Origin: Saccharicrinis sp963677345 | Lineage (GTDB): Bacteria > Bacteroidota > Bacteroidia > Bacteroidales > Marinilabiliaceae | Direction of reading: 5' to 3' | Length of the DNA: 64,000 bases | Assembly: GCA_963677345.2 (NCBI GenBank) | Contig: CAXXLC010000028.1 | Location: 486,628-550,627, forward strand | Shown here: positions 1-8,134 of the stretch, piece after piece | Numbering within the stretch: position 1 is the first letter of the stretch | Layout of the letters: each line of letters opens with the position of its first letter | Translations under genes and position numbers: made by a program | The notes under the pieces: generated by a model | The model's input: only the letters and a program-made list of their open reading frames with translations | Told to the model about the DNA's origin: nothing | Databases searched by the model: none

Positions 1-1
1 A

Positions 2-991
2 AGAAAAATTTACGATAGCTTCCCGTTAATTTACAAAATTCTTCTCTTATATACCTTTATTTTTATATTACCTTTTAATCTGGAATCTCAACAAAAAAAA
101 AGAAGAAATAAAGGTACAAGTAAAAGAGAAATACGAAATCGCCAGGAAGAAGCTAATAAAAAAAGCGACTTTAATAAATTTAATGAGTTAGTTCCGATGG
201 GCAGTTCTGCCTCTATTGCAAGGAATGATTACATTTGGAGTTACGAGACAGCTAATACAGTTCCTTTAGGTGGAGGAGACATCAGTTTAGTTTCACCAAC
301 AAGACTAAGTTTCAAAAAAGGACAGGAAATAGGAACTTCTATCGGATTAGCAGCGTTTTCACCAATGGTATACTTCAAAAAAAGATGGTATGAAAACAAA
401 ATATACATAGCTACAAGGCATCAGTTATATTCTTTTTGGCCCGGTTTAAAGATTCTACACAATAATAATAATTTTAATTTTATTCCTGAAAATTCAGAAA
501 TACCACAAGTTGCGGCCATAAAAAATGAATTAATTATCAGTAAACCATTTCTAAAGGATTTGAAATGTGGGAGCGTAAAACAACCATTTATAATTATCTC
601 ATTAGGAATTGCTTATGATTATGGTTTTAAAATAAAAGGAACTGACATTAAACTTATTGACTATAAATTTCTTCGTTCAAGAAATGGTGCCCTCTTGGGT
701 GATGCCGGATTTTTATCTGCAAGAATTCAAGGAGATTTCTACTTAAATCAAAATCTATTCCTAACGGTGGCCGCACGTGGGCTGTTTGCAAATAAAGACT
801 ATGGTAACTCTGTTGAGCAAAATTCTTTAATCAGATACAAAATCGCACCAAAGTTCTCTTTAAGTGGTGGCTATTGGATGAATTTTGGAAAAGGTGATGG
901 TACAATGATTGTCCCACTTGTTGACTTAACCTACCATTTCGGAACCAAAGAAATCAGAGAAAAAGGTTTATTTGGAAAAGGTAGAATGTAA
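2..991 (+). CDS. Outer-membrane-type hypothetical protein, 5' partial
   Basis: The reading frame is open from base 2, so the true start probably lies before the window; the first in-frame ATG (197) would discard a clear export signal. The upstream codons encode a hydrophobic stretch (KILLLYTFIFILPFNL) followed by a Lys/Arg-rich segment, which looks like the end of a signal peptide plus a basic linker. The rest alternates short polar and aromatic strands and ends in strand-like segments (VPLVDLTYHFGT), resembling a small beta-barrel outer-membrane protein. I do not recognise a named family. The gene stands alone before a 1 kb gap. Confidence 0.6.
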   Translation, partial: RKIYDSFPLIYKILLLYTFIFILPFNLESQQKKRRNKGTSKREIRNRQEEANKKSDFNKFNELVPMGSSASIARNDYIWSYETANTVPLGGGDISLVSPTRLSFKKGQEIGTSIGLAAFSPMVYFKKRWYENKIYIATRHQLYSFWPGLKILHNNNNFNFIPENSEIPQVAAIKNELIISKPFLKDLKCGSVKQPFIIISLGIAYDYGFKIKGTDIKLIDYKFLRSRNGALLGDAGFLSARIQGDFYLNQNLFLTVAARGLFANKDYGNSVEQNSLIRYKIAPKFSLSGGYWMNFGKGDGTMIVPLVDLTYHFGTKEIREKGLFGKGRM

Positions 992-1008
992 TATCTACAA
1001 CTCCCAAA

Positions 1009-1125
1009 TTATAATGTGAAAAATAACAAGATAAATACCAGCATAACAACCTGAAGAATCAAAAACCTGATAGGTATATCAATATTTTTTATGCTACTGA
1101 CAAGAGAAAGGATTTTCGTTTTCAT
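1009..1125 (-). CDS. Possible small single-span membrane protein (38 aa)
   Basis: A 38-codon ORF on the minus strand starts MKTKILSLVSSIKN and ends in a strongly hydrophobic segment (LQVVMLVFILLFFTL) that could span the membrane once. It is preceded by an A/T-rich stretch (AAATTATT before the ATG), as is usual here. No homologue is recalled, no promoter is clear, and it sits in a repeat-rich gap, so it may be fortuitous. Confidence 0.3.
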   Translation of the reverse strand: MKTKILSLVSSIKNIDIPIRFLILQVVMLVFILLFFTL

Positions 1126-1372
1126 AATAATTTATTTTGTTTTTTAGTTACTCTTATCATGACTATATTAAAAATTCAAAGGTTGCTTATATAAACGAAA
1201 AAAGTTTAACCTATGGTTTGTTTATCGTAACTATTCAGTATAAAGATTATAGATTAAGGATTATTGATGAATTTTGCTGTCGAGCTGTTAAATCGTAGAT
1301 TTGTTGAGTTGATGAGTTGATTAAAGGTTAGGGATTATAGATTAGCTGGCAGAGTAAACAAAGTTTCATAAC

Positions 1373-1413
1373 GAAAGTCGAAAGCCGAAAGCCGAAAGTT
1401 GAAAGTTGAAAGT
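1373..1413 (+). repeat. 7-bp tandem repeat, GAAAGYY
   Basis: Five full units plus a partial sixth unit of the pattern GAAAGTC / GAAAGCC / GAAAGTT follow one another without spacers. The block lies directly before the 21-bp repeat array in a gene-free region. Confidence 0.85.
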
Positions 1414-1415
1414 CC

Positions 1416-1540
1416 GCCTCCTCATGATGACCTTCCGCCTTCTCATGATGACCTTCTACCTCCTCATGATGACCTTCTACCTCCTCATGATGACTTTCTA
1501 CCTCCTCATGATGACTTTCCGCCTCCTCATGACACCTTCC
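1416..1540 (+). repeat. 21-bp tandem repeat, five full units plus one shortened
   Basis: Units begin at 1416, 1437, 1458, 1479 and 1500, with a 20-base sixth unit at 1521-1540. The consensus is close to RCCTYCTCATGATGAYYTTCY. The changes are nearly all transitions at fixed positions, which indicates expansion and drift of one unit. There is no open frame of note and no spacer as in a CRISPR. Function is unknown. Confidence 0.9.
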
Positions 1541-1793
1541 GCTCCGACTTTTAACTTCTAACTATACACTATTCTGCATAAAGCATAAAGACATAAGTAT
1601 AAAGAGATAAGAGCACTTTAGTTTTTAGCAATTTTTAAATATGAATGATCAAATGCAAAGTATTTTATATTTATACTTTTGCCTTACGACTGAATAGTTC
1701 CAGAAATTTAATGTATACAACAACAAAAAAAAGAACACAAACTCTTTTTTTATACTTTCTTATTTGTTTAATTTGTACTAACATTCATTTTAA
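1541..1793 (+). other. Gene-free leader/promoter region of the metY operon
   Basis: Together with 992-1372 this makes up the non-coding DNA before the methionine module. It holds a candidate -7 element (1674-1681) and A/T-rich sequence. The phrase GATTATAGATTA occurs twice upstream (near 1248 and 1333). Apart from the small minus-strand ORF at 1009-1125 and the tandem repeats I see no gene. Confidence 0.6.
1674..1681 (+). promoter_or_regulatory. Candidate -7 element TACTTTTG for the metY leader
   Basis: It matches the Bacteroidota -7 consensus TAnnTTTG exactly and would start a transcript near 1688, giving about 105 bases before the leader-peptide ATG. No convincing -33 TTTG is seen at the usual distance. 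Confidence 0.4.
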
Positions 1794-1907
1794 ATGAAAA
1801 ACAATAACAGCATATTATCTTTTCTTTTGAACAACATTGTTGTTACCTCCATTAATTTTTTTGGTTATACAGGTATGATGTGTCGCATGATGATGATGAC
1901 AATCTAA
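1794..1907 (+). CDS. Methionine-rich leader peptide (37 aa) before metY
   Basis: The ORF starts MKNNNSILSFLLNN and ends GYTGMMCRMMMMTI followed by TAA, with six Met codons and one Cys codon in the last ten sense codons. It lies 109 bases before metY, whose product makes homocysteine for methionine. A run of codons for the pathway end product followed by alternative hairpins is the layout of a ribosome-stalling attenuator of the trp/his type. The encoded peptide itself is probably not functional. The ATG is preceded by an A/T-rich stretch. Confidence 0.7.
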   Translation: MKNNNSILSFLLNNIVVTSINFFGYTGMMCRMMMMTI

Positions 1908-1914
1908 TTGTCAA

Positions 1915-1974
1915 GGCGCATTATATCAGGATAATTTCATTACATAAACCTACTTATAATGCGCCAGGCATTGT
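1915..1974 (+). promoter_or_regulatory. Candidate methionine attenuator hairpins
   Basis: GGCGCATTATA (1915-1925) pairs perfectly with TATAATGCGCC (1955-1965). The second arm can instead pair with GCATTGT (1968-1974) through ATAATGC (1956-1962, one G-U pair). The two structures exclude each other. A ribosome halted at the Met codons (1887-1898) leaves the first arm free, while one at the stop codon would cover it. No U-run follows the small hairpin, so the output step (transcription stop, Rho, or translation) is not clear. Confidence 0.55.
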
Positions 1975-2016
1975 AAAGGAAAGAAGTATAGATTATTCAA
2001 CTAAAATTATTATACC

Positions 2017-3315
2017 ATGTCAGAATTAAAATTTGAAACACTCCAGTTACACGCTGGCCAACAAGTTGACTCAGATACAAACTCAAGAGCAGTACCAATT
2101 TACCAAACTTCATCGTATGTTTTTAACGATGCTGACCATGCTGCTAATTTATTTGGACTAAAACAATTTGGTAATATTTATACACGTATTCAAAATCCTA
2201 CAACAGATGTTTTTGAGAAACGTATTGCAGCTCTCGAAGGTGGAGCAGCGGCTTTAGCTGTTTCTTCAGGTCAGGCAGCACAATTTATTGCTATCAATAA
2301 CATTCTTCAAGCTGGTGATAATTTTATCTCAACATCCTATTTATATGGTGGCACATACAACCAGTTTAAAGTTCAATTTAAAAGATTAGGAATTGATGTA
2401 AAATTTGTGGAAGGAGATAATCCTGCTGATTTTGAGACTAAAATTGATGAGAATACAAAAGCGATTTATTTAGAAACAATCGGAAACCCTCGCTTTAATA
2501 TTCCTGATTTTGAAAAGATTTCTGCAATTGCCAAGAAACACGATATTCCACTAATCGTTGATAATACTTTTGGTGCTGGCGGGTATTTATTCCGTCCATT
2601 AGAACATGGTGCTAATGTGGTTGTTGAGTCTGCAACAAAATGGATTGGTGGTCATGGAACTTCTATAGGTGGAGTTATAGTAGATGGAGGAAATTTTAAC
2701 TGGGGCAACGGTAAATTCCCTTCTATATCAGAACCAAGCGAAAGTTATCACGGATTAAATTTTTGGGAAGTATTTGGTGAAGACGGTCCTTTTGGTAATA
2801 TTGCTTTCGCCATCAGATGTCGCGTAGAAGGTCTTCGTGATTTTGGCCCCGCATTAAGTCCATTTAATTCATTTTTATTACTTCAGGGCCTTGAAACATT
2901 ATCGCTTAGAGTTGACAGAACTGTTGAAAACACTTTAAAAGTAGCTCAATGGTTAGAACAACATCCTGAAGTGGAATATGTAAATTATCCCGGATTAGAA
3001 AGTTCACCTTACAATGAATTAGCTAAAAAATATCTAAAAAAAGGATTTGGTGGTGTACTTACCTTCAAGATTAAAGGCGGTAATGAGAGAGCTGATAAAT
3101 TCATCGGAAGTCTTGATTTAATTAGTCACCTGGCAAATATTGGTGATGCTAAAACTCTGATTATTCACCCAAGTACAACTACTCATGAACAATTAAGCGT
3201 TGAAGAACAAAAAGCATCAGGAGTTGAACCTGGCTTATTAAGACTATCTGTTGGGATAGAACATATTGATGACATTAAAGCTGACCTTACTCAAGGTTTT
3301 AGTAAATCAAAATAA
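2017..3315 (+). CDS. metY: O-acetylhomoserine aminocarboxypropyltransferase (MetY)
   Basis: This PLP enzyme of the Cys/Met metabolism family makes homocysteine from O-acetylhomoserine and sulfide in the cytoplasm. The 432-residue length and N-terminus (FETLQLHAGQ) are typical. The PLP-binding lysine is Lys208 in SATKWIGGHGT, and the YTRIQNPT motif near residue 55 is the substrate/PLP loop. The product is cysteine-insensitive sulfhydrylase type rather than the shorter MetB/MetC type. It is followed after 68 bases by homoserine dehydrogenase, and a Met-codon leader lies upstream, which supports a role in methionine supply. The symbol follows common usage for this family. Confidence 0.9.
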   Translation: MSELKFETLQLHAGQQVDSDTNSRAVPIYQTSSYVFNDADHAANLFGLKQFGNIYTRIQNPTTDVFEKRIAALEGGAAALAVSSGQAAQFIAINNILQAGDNFISTSYLYGGTYNQFKVQFKRLGIDVKFVEGDNPADFETKIDENTKAIYLETIGNPRFNIPDFEKISAIAKKHDIPLIVDNTFGAGGYLFRPLEHGANVVVESATKWIGGHGTSIGGVIVDGGNFNWGNGKFPSISEPSESYHGLNFWEVFGEDGPFGNIAFAIRCRVEGLRDFGPALSPFNSFLLLQGLETLSLRVDRTVENTLKVAQWLEQHPEVEYVNYPGLESSPYNELAKKYLKKGFGGVLTFKIKGGNERADKFIGSLDLISHLANIGDAKTLIIHPSTTTHEQLSVEEQKASGVEPGLLRLSVGIEHIDDIKADLTQGFSKSK

Positions 3316-3325
3316 ATATTTTTGC

Positions 3326-3356
3326 AATCCTGTTTCATAATCAATGAAGCAGGATT
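3326..3356 (+). terminator. Hairpin with T-run between metY and hom
   Basis: AATCCTGTTTCAT and ATGAAGCAGGATT form a 13-bp stem with one G-U pair and a 5-base loop, followed by TTTTT broken by one A. It could partly terminate transcription after metY, or protect the 3' end, and so lower expression of hom. Confidence 0.55.
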
Positions 3357-3383
3357 TTTATTACCTGACAAGCAATCAACGAA

Positions 3384-4583
3384 ATGGTTAAAAAGAAATT
3401 AAAAATAGGTTTAATAGGATTTGGTGTAGTTGGACAAGGATTATATGATGTACTTCAAAAAAGTCCTGCATTAGATGCGGAAATATTAAGCATCTGTGTA
3501 AAAAACAAAAAAGAACGTAGTCTTCCTGAATCACTATTTTGCTATTCCCCTGAAGAAATAATTAATAATGAAGATATTAATCTTGTAGTTGAGTTAATAT
3601 CTGATGCAGATGAAGCATATCATATTGTAAAAAAATCCCTGATTAAAGGCAAAAATGTTGTTTCTGCCAATAAGAAAATGATTGCTGAAAACTTAGCAGA
3701 ATTAATATCCTTACAAAAGGAACACAATGTTTCCTTACTTTATGAAGCATCTGCTTGTGGAAGTATTCCTGTTATCAGAAATCTGGAAGAGTACTATGAC
3801 AATGATTTACTACTTTCTGTTACTGGTATCCTAAATGGATCATCAAACTACATTCTATCAAAAATATTTGATCACAATAACGATTATAATACAGCACTTA
3901 AAGAAGCTCAGGATTTAGGCTTTGCTGAAGCTGATCCTACTTTTGACGTTGATGGATTCGACTCATTATTTAAGTTAGTTATTCTAACTGCACACAGTTT
4001 TGGTACTATTGTAGATCCTAAAGATGTTTTACATTATGGTATATCAAATATTTCAGACTTTGATATTCGTTATGCAAAAGAAAAGGATTATAAAATAAAA
4101 CTTGTTGGACAAGTTGAAAAGCTTGAGAAAAACAAAATTTCGTTATTCGTATTACCTCGCCTGGTAAAGCGTGATAAATACATATATAATGTTGAAGATG
4201 AATTTAACGGTGTTGTTATTAAAGGATTAGCTTACGACAAGCAGTTTATGTTTGGTAAAGGCGCAGGCGGACATCCAACAGGATCTGCTGTTCTATCTGA
4301 TATTACAGCCATTGCTCATGATTACAGATATGAATACAAAAAGATGAACTATTACAGTTCATTTAAATATGAGAAAGATGTAATTATTGAAATTTATCTT
4401 CGCTATAAAAATGAAGAAGATCTTAAGAAATTTAAGTTTGATTCTATTTCTGAAGAATATAATGGGCCTGAGTGTAACTATAAGATTGGCCTGATAAAAA
4501 TTCAGGATCTGATGTCTATTAAAGATGAGTTAAGAAGTATGGATATCTTTATTGCTGTTACCAGAAAGACTTTGAACTATTAA
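3384..4583 (+). CDS. hom: Homoserine dehydrogenase
   Basis: The enzyme reduces aspartate semialdehyde to homoserine with NAD(P)H. Residues 7-20 (IGLIGFGVVGQGLY) form the Rossmann nucleotide site. The catalytic core motifs NGSSNYILSKI and AEADPTFDVDGFD, followed by a lysine-containing stretch, are present near residues 150-195. At 399 residues it is the monofunctional form, not fused to aspartokinase. The C-terminus is ACT-like in length but I do not see a sure ACT motif. It follows metY on the same strand, so homoserine synthesis is probably co-regulated with sulfhydrylation; an acetyltransferase (MetX) is not in the window. Confidence 0.88.
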   Translation: MVKKKLKIGLIGFGVVGQGLYDVLQKSPALDAEILSICVKNKKERSLPESLFCYSPEEIINNEDINLVVELISDADEAYHIVKKSLIKGKNVVSANKKMIAENLAELISLQKEHNVSLLYEASACGSIPVIRNLEEYYDNDLLLSVTGILNGSSNYILSKIFDHNNDYNTALKEAQDLGFAEADPTFDVDGFDSLFKLVILTAHSFGTIVDPKDVLHYGISNISDFDIRYAKEKDYKIKLVGQVEKLEKNKISLFVLPRLVKRDKYIYNVEDEFNGVVIKGLAYDKQFMFGKGAGGHPTGSAVLSDITAIAHDYRYEYKKMNYYSSFKYEKDVIIEIYLRYKNEEDLKKFKFDSISEEYNGPECNYKIGLIKIQDLMSIKDELRSMDIFIAVTRKTLNY

Positions 4584-4590
4584 CAAACAA

Positions 4591-4618
4591 AAAAAGCTGC
4601 ATCACCTGCAGCTTTTTT
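4591..4618 (+). terminator. Rho-independent terminator after hom
   Basis: AAAAAGCTGCA and TGCAGCTTTTT pair around a 5-base loop, with A- and T-tracts on both sides, so it can act for hom (+) and possibly for gnd (-), which ends at 4675. Confidence 0.85.
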
Positions 4619-4619
4619 G

Positions 4620-4656
4620 TTATTAACCTGAATTCTAGAATTTTAATCGAACTCAA
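4620..4656 (+). repeat. Copy 1 of a short dispersed repeat (core AACCTGAATTCTA)
   Basis: The stretch around AACCTGAATTCTA matches the reverse complement of 12321-12358 over about 36 bases with roughly five differences. Both copies lie just after the end of a plus-strand gene. The significance is not known. Confidence 0.5.
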
Positions 4657-4674
4657 GTTATTATATCATATTGA

Positions 4675-6126
4675 TTATACATCATAAGTTGTAGAAGCTG
4701 TATCGCCTCCTCTTCCAGTCCAATTGGTATGAAAAAACTCACCTCTTGGCTTATCAACTCTTTCATAAGTATGAGCTCCAAAATAATCTCTTTGAGCTTG
4801 CAGCAGATTAGCAGGAAGTTTTTCTGTTCTATATCCGTCAAAATAACTTAATGCACTTGAAAATGTAGGAACAGGAATTCCACTTAAAGTTGCATGAGCC
4901 ACAACCTGACGCCAGCCCTCAACAGCCTGATTAATTTTTTCTTTAAAATACGGATCCAGCAATAAATTCGATAACTCAGGATTATTATCAAAGGCCTCTT
5001 TAATCTTACCTAAAAATACAGATCTGATAATACATCCACCCCTCCACATTAAGGCAATTCCTCCATAATTAAGATTCCAGCTATTTTCTTTTGCAGCTTC
5101 ACGCATCAAAACATATCCCTGAGCATAAGAAACAATTTTAGAGGCAAACAATGCATCTTTAATATACTTAACAAACTGCTTTTTATCACCGTCATATTTT
5201 TTAACCGGCGACCCCAGAACTTTTGAAGCTTCAACTCGCTCTTCCTTCTGAGAAGAAAGACAGCGAGCAAATACTGATTCTCCAATAAGAGTCAATGGCA
5301 CTCCAAGATCAAGAGCTGTTATTCCAGTCCATTTACCGGTACCCTTTTGCCCGGCAGCATCAAGAATACTCTCAACCAGTGGTTGACCATCTTCTTTATA
5401 AGCCATAATATCACGGGTAATTTCAATCAGATAACTATCTAAATCACCGGTATTCCACTCATTAAATATGTCATGCATTTCATCATGCGACAACCCAAGA
5501 TAGTCTTTCATAATATGATAAGCTTCAGTGATTAACTGCATATCACCATATTCGATTCCATTATGAACCATCTTCACAAAATGACCGGCACCATCTTGTC
5601 CAACCCAGTCACAGCAAGGAGCATCATTCTCAACTTTAGCACTAATGTTCTGGAAAATATCTTTAATAAAAGGCCATGCTTTTTCTGAACCACCAGGCAT
5701 TAATGAAGGTCCTTTTAATGCTCCTTCTTCACCTCCTGAAACACCAGATCCTACATAAAGAAATCCTTTTTCTTCAACATATTTTGTTCTTCTGATGGTA
5801 TCAGGATAATGAGAATTTCCTCCATCAATAATGATATCCCCTTGTTCTAAATGAGGGATAACCTGATCAATAAGAGCATCTACAGCAGCTCCGGCCTTCA
5901 CAAGCATCATTACTTTTCTTGGCTTCTCAAGTGAATCAACAAGTTCTTCGATAGAATGGGCTCCAACAAAATTTTTACCCGCACCTCTTCCGTTAACAAA
6001 CTTATCTACTTTTTCTGTGGTTCTATTATAAACAGCTACAGTGTAGCCTTTACTTTCCATATTTAAAACCAGGTTTTCACCCATTACAGCTAAACCTATT
6101 AAACCTATATCTGCTTTTTTGCTCAT
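4675..6126 (-). CDS. gnd: 6-phosphogluconate dehydrogenase, decarboxylating
   Basis: The enzyme oxidises 6-phosphogluconate to ribulose 5-phosphate in the pentose phosphate pathway. Residues 8-20 (GLIGLAVMGENLV) bind NADP, DGGNSHYPDT (101-110) and SGVSGGEEGA (127-136) are family signatures, and Lys185 and Glu192 in KMVHNGIEYGD are the catalytic pair. At 483 residues it is the long homodimeric form, with the usual Gly-rich C-terminal tail (GRGGDTASTTYDV). It follows pdxB on the minus strand with a 71-base gap. No zwf or pgl neighbour is present. Confidence 0.96.
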   Translation of the reverse strand: MSKKADIGLIGLAVMGENLVLNMESKGYTVAVYNRTTEKVDKFVNGRGAGKNFVGAHSIEELVDSLEKPRKVMMLVKAGAAVDALIDQVIPHLEQGDIIIDGGNSHYPDTIRRTKYVEEKGFLYVGSGVSGGEEGALKGPSLMPGGSEKAWPFIKDIFQNISAKVENDAPCCDWVGQDGAGHFVKMVHNGIEYGDMQLITEAYHIMKDYLGLSHDEMHDIFNEWNTGDLDSYLIEITRDIMAYKEDGQPLVESILDAAGQKGTGKWTGITALDLGVPLTLIGESVFARCLSSQKEERVEASKVLGSPVKKYDGDKKQFVKYIKDALFASKIVSYAQGYVLMREAAKENSWNLNYGGIALMWRGGCIIRSVFLGKIKEAFDNNPELSNLLLDPYFKEKINQAVEGWRQVVAHATLSGIPVPTFSSALSYFDGYRTEKLPANLLQAQRDYFGAHTYERVDKPRGEFFHTNWTGRGGDTASTTYDV

Positions 6127-6197
6127 TTTGTATTCTATTATAAATCTTCTACCTAAATCATTTTAAAGATATAAAGATATCATAAACTATTTTCTAA

Positions 6198-7334
6198 TTA
6201 GATTATTGGAACAGTATTAAAACCAATTTTGTTCAACGAATCCACTAAAGATTGTGAACTATTTTTTAAATATATTGTATATGCACTAAATTCTCTTCGC
6301 ATTGGGTATGAACCTCTTTGCTTCTCAAATTCTTCAGGATGTTCCCTAAGCCTCAAATCATCTTGTAAAATATTATATGTTTGAAGTATTGATTCTATAA
6401 AGATTTGTTGTTCACCTTTCCCGGCACAATCAAACTCAATAACTGGATTTTGAGGAAGAGGTAATTCAGTTGGATACCAATCTGTTAACGGCAAGTCAAA
6501 CTTTTTACTTATAGCTTGTACACTCATTGAAGTACCATTTGCTTTACCATCTACTGAATAACCAGCAATATGAGGAGTTACTATGATAGCTTTTTCTAAT
6601 AATTCCAGATTTATACCGGGTTCGTTTTCCCATACATCTAAAACGGCTTCTCCAATCAAACCATCATTAATGGCATCCAATAATGCATTATTATCAATTA
6701 CTTCCCCTCTTGATGAATTAATAATTACGACTTCTTTTTTACATGCTTTAAAGAAACCCTCATCTCCTAAATGAAAAGTTGTATACTCTCCTGAAAGTTG
6801 CAATGGAACATGGAAAGTAATAATATCGGCCTCTTTTTGAATAACTTCTAAATCAACGAAAATATCAGAACCTTCTCTTTCTTCTCTTGGAGGATCATTT
6901 AATAAAACCCGCATTCCTAAAGCCTCTGCCAACTCTTTAACTTTAGAACCAACATTTCCAACTCCTATTATACCAATAGTTTTATCCTTAAACTGAAAAT
7001 TCTTTTTACTTGCCAAGGTAGCCAAAACTGAGGCTATATATTGCTTAACAGAACCTGAATTACATCCTGGAGCATTTGTCCATTCAATACCATTATCTTC
7101 ACAATAATTGGTATCTATATGATCAAAACCAATGGTAGCAGTAGCAATCATTTTAACCTTACTGCCGGCCAGTAAATCTATATTACACTTGGTTCTTGTA
7201 CGAGTAACCAAGGCATCAGCATCAGACACTATATCTTTGGTTGTCTCCGATCCTGCCACATACGAAACCTCTGCATAAGGCTCCAATACACCTTTTAAAA
7301 AAGGAATTTTATCATCTGCGATTATCTTAAGCAT
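6198..7334 (-). CDS. pdxB: Erythronate-4-phosphate dehydrogenase
   Basis: This D-2-hydroxyacid dehydrogenase oxidises 4-phosphoerythronate in the DXP-independent branch of pyridoxal phosphate synthesis. It shows the N-terminal substrate segment (ADALVTRTRTKCN), the NAD site GIIGVGNVGSKV, the Arg-containing NSSRGEVIDNNAL segment and the catalytic His in VTPHIAGYS, where the family has the conserved WENEP just before it. The 378-residue length and the extra C-terminal dimerisation domain, which SerA-type enzymes lack in this form, favour PdxB. It sits between rimM and gnd. Confidence 0.9.
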   Translation of the reverse strand: MLKIIADDKIPFLKGVLEPYAEVSYVAGSETTKDIVSDADALVTRTRTKCNIDLLAGSKVKMIATATIGFDHIDTNYCEDNGIEWTNAPGCNSGSVKQYIASVLATLASKKNFQFKDKTIGIIGVGNVGSKVKELAEALGMRVLLNDPPREEREGSDIFVDLEVIQKEADIITFHVPLQLSGEYTTFHLGDEGFFKACKKEVVIINSSRGEVIDNNALLDAINDGLIGEAVLDVWENEPGINLELLEKAIIVTPHIAGYSVDGKANGTSMSVQAISKKFDLPLTDWYPTELPLPQNPVIEFDCAGKGEQQIFIESILQTYNILQDDLRLREHPEEFEKQRGSYPMRREFSAYTIYLKNSSQSLVDSLNKIGFNTVPII

Positions 7335-7470
7335 CTACTTTATATACTTGTATCTTTTAATACTTTTCTTTGGTGTTTTTTCAAATTCTTCAGGATAATA
7401 TCACAAAGCTTGAAAAGATTAGCATCCAATAAATTCTTTCAGAAACTTGTTGATAAAGTTCTATCTAAAT

Positions 7471-8022
7471 TTAGAAATCATCATCATCAATATCAACATC
7501 ATCCAGATACAAATCTACAAGTCCTTCAGGAAGATTAACATCAATAATTCTATTTTCATCATCAACTCCTACGATAAAATCGGGATTAATAGGAATTAAT
7601 ATTTCATCTCCATTATAATCAATAATAAATAGTGGATTATTTGAAATTTCATTTACTCCAGAAATCTCACCAATATCCCCTTTAGTTTTATCAACTACTT
7701 TATATCCAACAAAAGATCCTCCATGAAATTCATCTTCTGAGTTTATATCTTTTGATTCAACATAAACTTCAACGCCTACAATATCTCTTGCTTTAGCTTC
7801 AGAATTCAGATCTTCAAATTTTACCAATAAGGTTTTACTCCCCTTAACACGCATAGAATCAACAAAGAAAGGAACTAAGCCATTATCAATATCTAATAAT
7901 AAAAACTCTGGTTCCAGATCTTCACTATAAAAACCATCGAAAAGTAAAACTGAGATTTCACCTTTTACCCCATGAGGTTTGCCTATATAACCAACCTTAA
8001 CACACTTATCTTTTTGAATCAT
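7471..8022 (-). CDS. rimM: Ribosome maturation factor RimM
   Basis: RimM binds S19 and helps maturation of the 30S head. The N-terminal domain carries the typical VGYIGKPHGVKGE motif, followed by the PRC-barrel domain with GEISGVNEISNNPLFIIDYNGDEILIP. The tail is very acidic (DLYLDDVDIDDDDF). I prefer the start at 8022 (MIQKDKCVKVG), which matches family N-termini; an in-frame ATG at 8043 would add seven residues. It lies downstream of rpsP, as in many bacteria, but a strong terminator sits between the two. Confidence 0.92.
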   Translation of the reverse strand: MIQKDKCVKVGYIGKPHGVKGEISVLLFDGFYSEDLEPEFLLLDIDNGLVPFFVDSMRVKGSKTLLVKFEDLNSEAKARDIVGVEVYVESKDINSEDEFHGGSFVGYKVVDKTKGDIGEISGVNEISNNPLFIIDYNGDEILIPINPDFIVGVDDENRIIDVNLPEGLVDLYLDDVDIDDDDF

Positions 8023-8063
8023 ACAAATTTTATTATTGTGCAATAAAATTATAAAATATTAGA

Positions 8064-8100
8064 CAAAAAAAAACCCTCATTAAAAATGAGGGCTTTTTTT
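8064..8100 (-). terminator. Terminator between rpsP and rimM
   Basis: CCCTCATT and AATGAGGG form an 8-bp stem with a 3-base loop, flanked by an A-run and a T-run of seven or more bases on both sides. It lies just after rpsP in its direction, so rimM needs read-through or a promoter of its own. Confidence 0.9.
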
Positions 8101-8134
8101 GTTAGCATATTAAAATGCCATAATTTTTTCTGAA

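Noticed and set aside
1416..1540. Regular repeats that could suggest a CRISPR array
   Set aside because: Units are contiguous without spacers and no cas gene is near; this is a simple tandem repeat.
1681..2016. SAM riboswitch before metY
   Set aside because: No SAM-I, SAM-II or related core could be recognised; a leader ORF with Met codons explains the region better.
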